This document shows positions 15,851 through 22,291 of a stretch of DNA of 25,275 nucleotides, in pieces. The notes beneath the pieces are model-generated. The model did not search any database. It was not told the origin of the DNA and worked only from the letters and a program-made list of their open reading frames with translations. The stretch covers positions 1 to 25,275 of the IMG/VR virus record IMGVR_UViG_3300042002_000093. One strand, 5' to 3'. A program made the translations under genes and the position numbers. The DNA is from a virus. How positions within the stretch are numbered: position 1 is the stretch's first letter; each line of letters starts with the position of its first letter.

Positions 15851-16189
15851 TCAGTCGTCCCCGAGGTGGTCGGGGTGGCCCGCGTTGTGCCGGGGGTGCC
15901 AGTACCAACCGCGGACGCGCCGGAGCGGGTCGGCGCGGTATTTCAGGTGCCCGTCATGGTGCGTGAAGGTCCGCTCGAAGCGCACCGCCGCACGCTTGGC
16001 GTGCGCCGCGCTCGTGTAGTCGGCGAACTTATACGCCATCGCAGAGGGCCGCGTGCCAGCGCGGCGGACGCGGAGGCTCGCGCCGTTGCCGTAGTCGATG
16101 ATGGAGTATGTCCAATCGCGGGTGGTGGCGACGGTGGCGAGTCCGGCGGTGGCCCATTCGATGGGGTCGGGTGTGTCGTGGTGTTCCAC
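15851..16189 (-). CDS. unknown accessory protein, 112 residues, His-rich C terminus
   Basis: Not recognised. It begins at GTG 16189 (MEHHDTPDPIEWATAGLATV) with AAAGGA about 8 bases upstream. The middle has WTYSIIDYGNGASLRVRR and AYKFADYTSAAHAKRAAVRF, suggesting a small alpha/beta fold that is basic overall. The C terminus is rich in His, Trp and Arg (GWYWHPRHNAGHPDHLGDD) and could bind metal. It lies after an intercistronic hairpin with no own promoter module, so it would depend on the transcript of 16250-16957. Confidence 0.72.
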   Translation of the reverse strand: MEHHDTPDPIEWATAGLATVATTRDWTYSIIDYGNGASLRVRRAGTRPSAMAYKFADYTSAAHAKRAAVRFERTFTHHDGHLKYRADPLRRVRGWYWHPRHNAGHPDHLGDD

Positions 16190-16213
16190 GGTGATGTCCT
16201 TTCATGTCGCGTG

Positions 16214-16242
16214 CGGCCGGGCCCCTTCGCGGGGCCCGGCCG
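16214..16242 (-). terminator. intercistronic hairpin between 16250-16957 and 15851-16189
   Basis: Perfect 12-bp stem CGGCCGGGCCCC / GGGGCCCGGCCG with a 5-base TTCGC loop, 7 bases after a stop codon. No promoter follows before the next gene. Confidence 0.6.
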
Positions 16243-16249
16243 GTGGTGG

Positions 16250-16957
16250 CTACTTGCCGTTGTCGATGACCACGACGTTGCGGGAGAACCCGCCATCGGT
16301 GCGTGAGCCGGTGCGGTCGCTCGGGATGGTGTTGCGCGACGGCTCGGGGATGGAGACGCGCACGAGCCCGACATAGAACCCCTTGCGGGCGTTGGTGGCG
16401 CGGGCCCGCGCCGGGTCCTGCGCGCTGGATTCGTTGAACCATCCGATGATCCTCGAATCGGGGTCGTCGGATTCGAGGATGGCCCACGCGTAGCCGTACT
16501 TGGTTTCGAGGTACTTGGCGGCCACGAGGTTGCCGTCAAGGTCGAACAGCGCGTGATAGTCCCACGTCCATCCGCGATCGGCGAGGGTCGCGAGGTGGTG
16601 GTAGCGGTTCGCCATCTGATTCGCGGCCCACTGCGACAGGAAACCATCGGTGTCGGAGCGCTCCTCGGATTCGATGCGGCGCGCGTGGCACTCGCGGGCC
16701 CGGCCGCGCCAGTATTCGGCGCTTTCGGTGTCGGGCGTCAACGGGTGGGCGTCGGCCGGGTCGGCGGCGGGCTCGGTGTCGGCGGTGGTGTTGAGCGTGT
16801 GCGCGAGTTCGAGCGCGGCGAACATGCCCGGGTCGGTGGTTTCGAGCGCTTCGATGGCGGCGATGAGCTGGGCTTTGTTCATGGCCGAGCGGCGGCGGAT
16901 GCGGGCGGTGGTGGCGAGGGTGTACAGCTCGGGCCGGGTGAGTTCGTGAAGGTTCAT
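16250..16957 (-). CDS. accessory protein with N-terminal SAP/Rho-N-like module (paralogue of 15069-15764)
   Basis: A 235-residue protein. Residues 1-56 (MNLHELTRPELYTLATTARI, then RRRSAMNKAQLIAAIEAL) are the same helix-extended-helix module as in the protein at 15069-15764. The rest is unrelated to that paralogue: an acidic linker (about 57-80), a helical part with EYWRGRARECHARRIESEER, and a C-terminal domain with LFDLDGNLVAAKYLETKYG, SRIIGWFNE and VGLVRVSIPEP that looks beta-rich. Not recognised. ATG 16957 follows a promoter module; GGGAT is a modest ribosome site. A shared head with different tails suggests a common docking or nucleic-acid-binding module. Confidence 0.8.
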   Translation of the reverse strand: MNLHELTRPELYTLATTARIRRRSAMNKAQLIAAIEALETTDPGMFAALELAHTLNTTADTEPAADPADAHPLTPDTESAEYWRGRARECHARRIESEERSDTDGFLSQWAANQMANRYHHLATLADRGWTWDYHALFDLDGNLVAAKYLETKYGYAWAILESDDPDSRIIGWFNESSAQDPARARATNARKGFYVGLVRVSIPEPSRNTIPSDRTGSRTDGGFSRNVVVIDNGK

Positions 16958-16970
16958 TTCAACATCCCAT

Positions 16971-16997
16971 CTTGTTTGCGTACGAGTATCGTATCAC
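16971..16997 (-). promoter_or_regulatory. 27-bp promoter/leader module for 16250-16957
   Basis: GTGATACGAT, ACTCGTA, CGCAAACAAG on the minus strand, identical to the module at 9613. It is also preceded by a related GTTC/GAAC dyad at 17001-17017, at the same distance as in the 9613 copy. Confidence 0.8.
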
Positions 16998-17018
16998 GAC
17001 GTTCGGAGGGCATGAACA

Positions 17019-17052
17019 GGGGCCCCCACCTTCACGACTCGGCGGGGGCCCC
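17019..17052 (-). terminator. hairpin terminator after 17070-17861
   Basis: Perfect 9-bp stem GGGGCCCCC / GGGGGCCCC with a 16-base loop, 17 bases after the stop and just ahead of the next promoter. Confidence 0.7.
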
Positions 17053-17069
17053 GTCTCGGGAGGCAAGCT

Positions 17070-17861
17070 CTACACGGTGCCCGTCATGGTGCGGCGCGCG
17101 GCGTAGCTGGCGGCCGCTGTGCGCCGGTCGCGGGCGAAGGCGGCGGCCATGTCCGCGCGGGCGCGGTCCAAGCGCGTCGCCAGCGCGGTCATGATGTCGT
17201 CGGCGACGGCGGCCGCGTCGTCGCCGATGGGGGCGGCGAGCGCGCACCGATGGCGCATGTAGTGCGGGAGCGCCACGAGGAACGCGGTGTAGGCGGCGGG
17301 GGCGAGCCGGGCGACGCCGTAGCGGGTGTCGGCGCCGTCGGCGACGGCGGCGGCGCGGTGGACGTTGCCGAGCGCGTCACCGGCGCCGGTGAAGGCGCCC
17401 ACGAGGCCGCGGTGCGCGGACTCGGTGTCGTCGAGCGCCGACAGGAGCCCGATGGATTCGGGGTAGAGCGTGATGATGGCGAGGTGCGCGTCGAAGCGCT
17501 GGACATCGCACGCGGCGAGGTAGCGGTCACGCGCGGAGAGCACGGTGTCAGCGCGGGTGATGGCGTCGCCGTAGCGGGTGAGCGCGGCGCGCATGGCGTC
17601 GGCGTAGTCGCCGTGGTTGGCCGGGTCGGTGCGGCGGGTGTGCATCCGGTCGATGAAGTGCTTTTCGATGACGGTGAGGGCGGCGTCCAGCTGGGCGTCG
17701 GTCATGGCCTCGTGCTCGTGGCGTCCGCTGGTGGCGGGGCCGTCGGTGGTACGGGCGTTCTGGGTGCGCACGATGGAGGTGAACTCGCGGCGGAGGGCGG
17801 CGCCGTCGTCGTCGTGGCGGTCGGCGAGTCGGACGGTGGGCGCGGGTCGGCTTGCGGTCAT
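17070..17861 (-). CDS. accessory protein, 263 residues (paralogue of 17872-18822)
   Basis: Not recognised as a known family. It starts MTASRPAPTVRLADRHDDDG and is mainly helical and Ala-rich, with no membrane segment. A block YPESIGLLSALDDTESAH (133-150) matches YPGAAPLLSVLDDIEDAY (130-147) of the upstream gene at 10 of about 20 positions and the same place in the chain, so the two are probably diverged duplicates. ATG 17861 lies 10 bases after the upstream stop, with only a weak ribosome site (AAGTAGG), so translation may be coupled. A terminator follows. The longer ORF reaching 18038 is a shadow. Confidence 0.75.
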   Translation of the reverse strand: MTASRPAPTVRLADRHDDDGAALRREFTSIVRTQNARTTDGPATSGRHEHEAMTDAQLDAALTVIEKHFIDRMHTRRTDPANHGDYADAMRAALTRYGDAITRADTVLSARDRYLAACDVQRFDAHLAIITLYPESIGLLSALDDTESAHRGLVGAFTGAGDALGNVHRAAAVADGADTRYGVARLAPAAYTAFLVALPHYMRHRCALAAPIGDDAAAVADDIMTALATRLDRARADMAAAFARDRRTAAASYAARRTMTGTV

Positions 17862-17871
17862 GTCGGGTTGC

Positions 17872-18822
17872 CTACTTTCGGTTGGGTTCGCGGATGAGGA
17901 TCGTGAGGCCGTCGGCCTTGACGGTGGTGCCGAAGGCGAGGACACGGGCGGCGGCAACGCTTTCGGGGTCGGCTCCCTTCTTTTCGAGGACTTCGGCGGC
18001 GGCCGCGCGGGCGCTGTCCAGGTCGGGGAACTCGGCATAGGAGGGTTTGTTCAGCGTCTTGTAGCGCGTGTACGCGTTGCCGTATCCGCGGGCGTTGCGT
18101 TCGGCGTCGGTGGTGGCCGGGATGACCACGAGCGCGACGGGGCCGGTGTGCGCGGCCGGGGCGAGGTAGTCGCGGGCGAGAATCGCACGGGCGGTGTCGA
18201 GGCTGTCGGAGGCTTCGGCGAGTTCGGTGGCGCGGTCGGAGACATCGAGGGTGATGGACAGGAGCGTCCGGTGGTGGACGCTGGCGAGGTAGGTGCCGAA
18301 GGCGTCGCCGACGGTGCCGCCGAACATGGCGGTGAGTGCGTTGATGGTCCGCGCGAGGCGTTCGGCTCCGGCGCCGGAGGCGTAGGCGTCTTCGATGTCG
18401 TCCAGGACCGACAGGAGCGGGGCGGCGCCGGGGTAGGTGACCAGTGTGCCGATGTAGGCGGCGGCCCGGCCGGTGGCGCTGGTGGCGAGTACGGCGGCGC
18501 GCCGGTTGTCGTGGAGGTTGGCCGCGATGGCGGCTCCGGCGTGGCGGTGGTACTCGTTCACCGACCAGGCGAGAGCGTCGTGGAACTTCGCCTCCACACC
18601 CCGGCGCGCAACGGTGTCGGGGGCGATGCGTGCGAGTGATTCGATGATGCGTTCGAGGGCGCCACGGCGGTCGGCTTCGGTGTCGTATCGGTTGGTGTGG
18701 GTCGGGGCGAGGCGCCCGGGGTGGGCGTCGCGCATTCCCTCGTGGGCGATGTCCTGGATTTCGATGAACAGCGCTTCGACGGCCATGTGTGCGGCCGGGG
18801 TGAGCTGGTCGGTGTCGCTCAT
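17872..18822 (-). CDS. accessory protein, 316 residues (paralogue of 17070-17861)
   Basis: Starts MSDTDQLTPAAHMAVEALFI. The first 230 residues are helical, with the YPGAAPLLSVLDDIEDAY block shared with the next gene. The C-terminal part after about residue 235 is different: ALVVIPATTDAERNARGYGN, a segment YAEFPDLDSARAAAAEVLEKKG resembling a small alpha/beta unit, and a beta-rich end (VLAFGTTVKADGLTILIRE). Not recognised. It is first in a two-gene cassette, with ATG 18822 after a promoter module and GGGAGG. It is the first gene after the terminase. Confidence 0.76.
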   Translation of the reverse strand: MSDTDQLTPAAHMAVEALFIEIQDIAHEGMRDAHPGRLAPTHTNRYDTEADRRGALERIIESLARIAPDTVARRGVEAKFHDALAWSVNEYHRHAGAAIAANLHDNRRAAVLATSATGRAAAYIGTLVTYPGAAPLLSVLDDIEDAYASGAGAERLARTINALTAMFGGTVGDAFGTYLASVHHRTLLSITLDVSDRATELAEASDSLDTARAILARDYLAPAAHTGPVALVVIPATTDAERNARGYGNAYTRYKTLNKPSYAEFPDLDSARAAAAEVLEKKGADPESVAAARVLAFGTTVKADGLTILIREPNRK

Positions 18823-18834
18823 TGGTGAGCCTCC

Positions 18835-18861
18835 CTTGTTTGCGGACGTATATCGTAACAC
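18835..18861 (-). promoter_or_regulatory. 27-bp promoter/leader module for 17872-18822
   Basis: GTGTTACGAT, ATACGTC, CGCAAACAAG on the minus strand, followed by GGGAGG. A GGTTC-ACG-GAACC dyad (18872-18884) lies upstream between the terminase stop and the promoter. No strong terminator separates it from the terminase gene. Confidence 0.8.
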
Positions 18862-18889
18862 GACGCTGGTGGGTTCCGTGAACCGGCCC

Positions 18890-20524
18890 TCACCCGAGCG
18901 GGGACAGCCCTTGCCGTGGCAGGCGGGCACCGCGCGAGGGCCGCGAGGCCGCGGCCGGGGCGCCCCCGGCGGCATCGATCCAATAGGCCATGACCACGGC
19001 GTCCCCGTAGTCCGGGCTCCGGCCGAGCCGCTTGATGAGGTCTTCCTTTTTCTCCATACGGAGCTTCGGCGGGATGCCCGTGAGCGGTTCCAGCATCTTC
19101 GGCGTGGTGAGGTCGGCGGTGAGCTGTTCGTGCGGCGGGAGCATGATGGCGGCGCCGGTGTCGGGGTTCAACAGCTCGCGGAGGTGCCAGTAGGCGGCCG
19201 TGCGGGTGTTCGCGAACCCGAACGAGCGGTCACCGGTGCGGCGCTTCGTGGACGCCGACCCGGTGTACTTGATGACGCGGTAGCCGAGTTCATCGAGCCG
19301 CGAGGCCACACCCGACCCCACCCCGATCATGTCGACGGCCACCGGCGCCGACTTCACCTCCGCCTTGCGCACCGTGTTCTGTACCTTCGCCGTCACCCCC
19401 ATCACGGAGTTCCCTTGCGTGTAGACGAGTTCGACGGTGTGCACGCCGACGCGGCGCGCGATCACGGAGGCGTCGGCGCCGGTCGTCGCCACGTCCACGC
19501 CGTACGACGGGAGGCCGTCGGCCACCGGGCTCCCGAGCGCGGCCCACGCCGCGAACGCCTCGTGACCGGTCGGCACGTCGGCGACGGACTTGGGGCGCCC
19601 GGCCGCGCGCCAGGCGTGCCAGCGCTCCATAGCCGCCTCCACCCACGACAACGGGATGATCGCGTTCTCATCATCGGCGGCGAAGTCGCCTTCCACCTGT
19701 TGGCGGTACAGCGCCGAGTCGGTGCCCCAGTACTGCGCGCGGCGCTCGACGGACGCGAGGGACACGCGCCCGGCGGCCACGGCGTCGGACTTCGTGACGT
19801 GCACGGCGCGCCACCCCGCAACGCGGCCCTGGTGAATCTGGTAGAACCGCCCGGCCGGGGGGCCCGGGGTGGAGAGCGCGAGCACGTATTGGCCGTCTTC
19901 GCCGGTGAGCGAGCCTTCGAGCGCGTCGAATATCGAGTCGGGCACCGACTTCGCTTCATCGATGATGATGAGTAGCTGGTCGGCGTGCGCGGATTCGATC
20001 ATGTCGGGGTTGCGGGCGACGGCGGCGAACGCGGAGCCGTGCGGGAGCTGGATGGCCGCGGTGAGGAGTTCCCGTTCGGGCCGGAGCGGGAGGTAGAGGC
20101 CGCCGACGCGGGGCGCCCACTTGTGGACTTCGGGCCACAGCGCCCGGTAGAGGTGCCGGAACACGCCCGCCGTCGTCAGAATCTTCCAGTCCTGGCCGAG
20201 CGCTTCGCGGGTGCGCGCGAACCAATGCACCGCGGCGCTCGCAATGGTCGTCTTGCCCATGCCGCGGGGGCCGCGGACGGCGGCGCGGCCGTGCTCGGCG
20301 AGCGCGTCGAGCACGTCGAGTTGGTAGGCGGCGAACTCGCGGCCGGGCGGCATGGTGATGCACTCGCGACAGAACGCCGACGGGCGCGCGGCGTACAGCT
20401 CGTGGCGCTCGCGGGAGGCGGCGCCGCGGACGGCGGCCGCGCGCGCTTCGAGGTCGGCGAGGAGTTGCAACCGGCCGAGCTGGGAGCGCGCGAGTTCGAG
20501 GCGCCTATGGAGTGTCTGTTCCAT
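18890..20524 (-). CDS. terL: terminase large subunit
   Basis: A 544-residue DNA-packaging motor. The ATPase part has Walker A GPRGMGKTT (85-93), Walker B LLIIIDE (184-190) with its catalytic Glu, and a following STPGPP segment (218-223) in the place of the coupling motif. The RNase H-like nuclease part has GVDVATTGADASV (342-354) with D344, VAVDMIGVGSG (395-405) with D398, and SPDYGDAVVMAYW (503-515) with D506 and D509, a full set of acidic residues. I start it at ATG 20524, which overlaps the small subunit gene by 20 bases; the 34-residue longer start is a shadow. It is separated from the portal by about 10 kb of accessory genes, which is unusual. Confidence 0.93.
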   Translation of the reverse strand: MEQTLHRRLELARSQLGRLQLLADLEARAAAVRGAASRERHELYAARPSAFCRECITMPPGREFAAYQLDVLDALAEHGRAAVRGPRGMGKTTIASAAVHWFARTREALGQDWKILTTAGVFRHLYRALWPEVHKWAPRVGGLYLPLRPERELLTAAIQLPHGSAFAAVARNPDMIESAHADQLLIIIDEAKSVPDSIFDALEGSLTGEDGQYVLALSTPGPPAGRFYQIHQGRVAGWRAVHVTKSDAVAAGRVSLASVERRAQYWGTDSALYRQQVEGDFAADDENAIIPLSWVEAAMERWHAWRAAGRPKSVADVPTGHEAFAAWAALGSPVADGLPSYGVDVATTGADASVIARRVGVHTVELVYTQGNSVMGVTAKVQNTVRKAEVKSAPVAVDMIGVGSGVASRLDELGYRVIKYTGSASTKRRTGDRSFGFANTRTAAYWHLRELLNPDTGAAIMLPPHEQLTADLTTPKMLEPLTGIPPKLRMEKKEDLIKRLGRSPDYGDAVVMAYWIDAAGGAPAAASRPSRGARLPRQGLSPLG

Positions 20525-21005
20525 CGGTGTCCGCTTGGGGGTCGTGCTCGGCGAGGAACGCCGACAGCTCGGCAATGCGCGTCTCCACCGCGTCGAAGCT
20601 GATTTCATGCTTGACGGGCTGGTCAAGGCCCATCATGCGGGAGCGGTGGGCACTGATCTTGAGTACCGTCTCGATGGCCTTGAGTGCCACGGTGGGCTCG
20701 GGGAACGCGGTGTGCTGCCACGCGAGCGTCTGGAGCGTGTCGAGCCGCGCCAGTTCGACGCGGCGGGCGGTGTCGACGGTCTGTTCATTCTCCGCGGTGA
20801 TCGCGTCGAGCGCGCGGTGGTAGTCGGCGTTGGCGTGCTGGCGGGAGCCGTAGCCGAGCGCTTCGGCGATGGTCTGGAAATCATGCCCTTGCAGGCGCAT
20901 CTTGAGGTTTTTGGTCTGGCGCTCGCGGCGTTCGGCTTCGCGTTGTTCGCGTTCGGCCTTCGCCGAGCGGCGCGCGCGCGTGGATTGGCGCTTGTCGCCG
21001 CCCAT
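20505..21005 (-). CDS. terS: terminase small subunit
   Basis: A 166-residue protein overlapping the large terminase gene. The N terminus is very basic (RQSTRARRSAKAEREQREAE), followed by a helix-turn-helix-like segment GHDFQTIAEALGYGSRQHAN (39-58) for recognising the packaging site, then long helices for ring assembly. The acidic tail may contact the large subunit. The ATG at 21005 has GGGAGG upstream. The leader carries a 9-bp stem-loop (21033-21060). The call is supported by the HTH-plus-helices layout and the overlap with terL. Confidence 0.82.
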   Translation of the reverse strand: MGGDKRQSTRARRSAKAEREQREAERRERQTKNLKMRLQGHDFQTIAEALGYGSRQHANADYHRALDAITAENEQTVDTARRVELARLDTLQTLAWQHTAFPEPTVALKAIETVLKISAHRSRMMGLDQPVKHEISFDAVETRIAELSAFLAEHDPQADTDGTDTP

Positions 21006-21032
21006 GCCCGAACCTCCCTGTACGTGCCGCGG

Positions 21033-21060
21033 CGTCGCTCATGGGAAAACGTGAGCGACG
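21033..21060. other. perfect stem-loop in the terminase leader
   Basis: CGTCGCTCA / TGAGCGACG form a perfect 9-bp stem around a 10-base loop, about 28 bases before the terminase small subunit ATG. It is less GC-extreme than the terminators. It could be an operator, an autoregulatory site or part of the packaging site bound by the small terminase. None is proven. Confidence 0.5.
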
Positions 21061-21068
21061 TGTGGCCC

Positions 21069-21074
21069 ATCGTA
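21069..21074 (-). promoter_or_regulatory. possible -10 element for terminase genes
   Basis: TACGAT on the minus strand, the same hexamer as in the repeated modules, but with GG in place of TG before it and without the CGCAAACAAG box. A transcript starting near 21062 would begin with the stem-loop. Confidence 0.35.
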
Positions 21075-21120
21075 CCCGGATGGCATGTAGGGGACCTGGT
21101 ATGCGGTCACTACCAGCCAT

Positions 21121-21147
21121 GTGTTACGGTACTAGCGCGCAAACAAG
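21121..21147 (+). promoter_or_regulatory. 27-bp promoter/leader module on plus strand for 21161-21301
   Basis: GTGTTACGGT, ACTAGCG, CGCAAACAAG, then AGAGGAG and ATG 21161. Second rightward copy, divergent from the terminase promoter region. Confidence 0.8.
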
Positions 21148-21160
21148 AGAGGAGTTAGTC

Positions 21161-21301
21161 ATGTGGACTAGCGAAACGCAAGCCGAGTACGCCGACGCCA
21201 TGGAAGGCATCGAGCGCGAGGAGTCCGGCCCCGGGCTCCTGGTGCTCATCGACGCCGGGGAGCTGGACATGGACGCGTTGGCGGCCCTGTTCACGGAGTA
21301 G
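21161..21301 (+). CDS. small acidic rightward protein, 46 residues
   Basis: ORF from ATG 21161: MWTSETQAEYADAMEGIERE and ending DALAALFTE. It is strongly acidic and looks helical, with a hydrophobic VLI patch. Support comes from a full promoter module, the ribosome site AGAGGAG and an own terminator. An in-frame start at 21041 is rejected because it precedes the promoter. It resembles in size and charge small phage inhibitor peptides or DNA mimics, but there is no direct evidence for that. It sits divergently between terminase and the winged-helix protein gene. Confidence 0.75.
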   Translation: MWTSETQAEYADAMEGIEREESGPGLLVLIDAGELDMDALAALFTE

Positions 21302-21304
21302 ACG

Positions 21305-21340
21305 ACAGCGCCCCCGGTGTTTCGATCCCGGGGGCGCTGT
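21305..21340 (+). terminator. terminator of 21161-21301
   Basis: Stem of 13 bp, ACAGCGCCCCCGG / CCGGGGGCGCTGT, with a 10-base loop, starting 4 bases after the stop codon. Confidence 0.75.
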
Positions 21341-21368
21341 GATTCAACTCTACGCACGGTCACCGTAG

Positions 21369-21406
21369 CGAAGCGGCCCCGAACCTTCCGGTTCGGGGCC
21401 GCTTCG
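21369..21406 (-). terminator. terminator after 21415-21858
   Basis: Perfect 16-bp stem CGAAGCGGCCCCGAAC / GTTCGGGGCCGCTTCG with a 6-base loop, 9 bases after the stop. It faces the rightward terminator at 21305-21340, a convergent pair. Confidence 0.78.
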
Positions 21407-21414
21407 CGTATCGG

Positions 21415-21858
21415 CTACTTGTGGTGCGCGGCGCGCGGTGCGGGCATTCCCGCCGCCTGCCACTCGGCGACGGACTCCAAGTCGAGCCGCCACACCCCGG
21501 CGCCGTCTTTCTGGCCGTCGATGAGTCCGGCGTTGACGGCGCGCCACACGCGCATCTTCGACACCTTGAGGTCGGTGGCGACGGTGGACAGGTCACCGGA
21601 GGGGCGGCCGCCGGGGTCCGGGTCACCGGCGCGGGCGTCCTCCCACGCCTTGAGGGCGTCCAGCGGGTATGCCTTGATCTTGCCGTTCGGGGACATGGCG
21701 ATGGCGTCGGACTCCTCGCCGAGGAGCCCGAGCCCGGCGGCTCGGCGCACCTGGTCGGCGCTGGTGCCCGGTGTCATGCGCGCCCACGCGGCGGGGGTGG
21801 CGTAGTCGCGGCCGCCGCGGGTCACGATGCCCGGCCGGGTGGTCGTCGTGGCGCTCAC
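21415..21858 (-). CDS. putative DNA-binding protein with two winged-helix-like segments
   Basis: A 147-residue protein from GTG 21858 with GAGAGGAG 7 bases upstream. The segment LSTVATDLKVSKMRVWRAVN (90-109), then GLIDGQKDGAGVWRLDLESV, reads as an excisionase/MerR-like helix-turn-helix with wing. An earlier stretch (about 22-75, with ADQVRRAAGLGLLGEES and IKAYPLDALKAWED) has a similar layout, so there may be two tandem units. A role as regulator of the promoter modules or of packaging genes is inference. It has a promoter module that overlaps the end of the previous gene, plus its own terminator. Confidence 0.72.
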   Translation of the reverse strand: MSATTTTRPGIVTRGGRDYATPAAWARMTPGTSADQVRRAAGLGLLGEESDAIAMSPNGKIKAYPLDALKAWEDARAGDPDPGGRPSGDLSTVATDLKVSKMRVWRAVNAGLIDGQKDGAGVWRLDLESVAEWQAAGMPAPRAAHHK

Positions 21859-21874
21859 GCGGTCACTCCTCTCA

Positions 21875-21901
21875 TATGTTTGGGGGACTTCATCGTATCA
21901 C
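21875..21901 (-). promoter_or_regulatory. promoter/leader module (degenerate box) for 21415-21858
   Basis: GTGATACGAT, GAAGTCC, CCCAAACATA on the minus strand. The -10 is perfect while the leader box is only partly kept (CCAAACA). The -10 hexamer overlaps the stop codon of the preceding gene. Confidence 0.65.
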
Positions 21902-22291
21902 CGGGGGTTCGGCCCACTCGACTACTACCAGCGCATCGCCCCACTTCCGGTCGGCGTAGGCGTCGAACGCGACCGTGATGACCACCTGTTCCGCGTAGAG
22001 GTCGGTGAAGAACGTGGCGTTCGCCTCCGACGACGCGACCACGGCGGCGCGCACCCACCGGCGCACGGCACGAGCACGGAAGGCGTACCGGCGGGCGAGT
22101 CGCGGCGGGAGCGTGAGGTTGACGGTGACCGTGGCCGAATGGCCGTAGCGGACGTGCCCGAGCATGGCCGCGAGCGCGGCGGCGTAGCGGCGGGCGGTGC
22201 GCCGCCTCGTGCGGCCCACCAGGAGCCACCACCACGGTTCGAGGCCGGGTACCGGGAGCGCGGCCGGGGCGACGGCCGACAGGGCGCTCAC
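21890..22291 (-). CDS. unknown basic protein, 133 residues
   Basis: Not recognised. GTG 22291 overlaps the TGA of the preceding gene (GTGA), so translation is coupled. The start MSALSAVAPAALPVPGLEPW is followed by WWLLVGRTRRRTARRY and a second Arg-rich stretch (RLARRYAFRARAVRRWVRAA), and the end is beta-rich and acidic (VVITVAFDAY, ALVVVEWAEP). No clear membrane span. A longer start at 22558 is a shadow of the overlapping upstream gene. Its last codons contain the promoter of the next gene. Confidence 0.7.
   Translation of the reverse strand: MSALSAVAPAALPVPGLEPWWWLLVGRTRRRTARRYAAALAAMLGHVRYGHSATVTVNLTLPPRLARRYAFRARAVRRWVRAAVVASSEANATFFTDLYAEQVVITVAFDAYADRKWGDALVVVEWAEPPVIR

Noticed and set aside
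18823-18975. N-terminal extensions reading RYxxANKGG-like peptides ahead of several accessory genes
   Set aside because: The recurring peptide is only the promoter module translated in frame; the ribosome sites lie after the module, so the shorter starts are right.
21041-21160. In-frame upstream extension of the 46-residue rightward gene
   Set aside because: It starts before the promoter module and runs through it; the ATG at 21161 has the ribosome site.
9613-21901. The repeated 27-bp modules as a CRISPR array or origin iterons
   Set aside because: Copies are kilobases apart, occur in both orientations, and always sit just before a start codon; there are no regular spacers.
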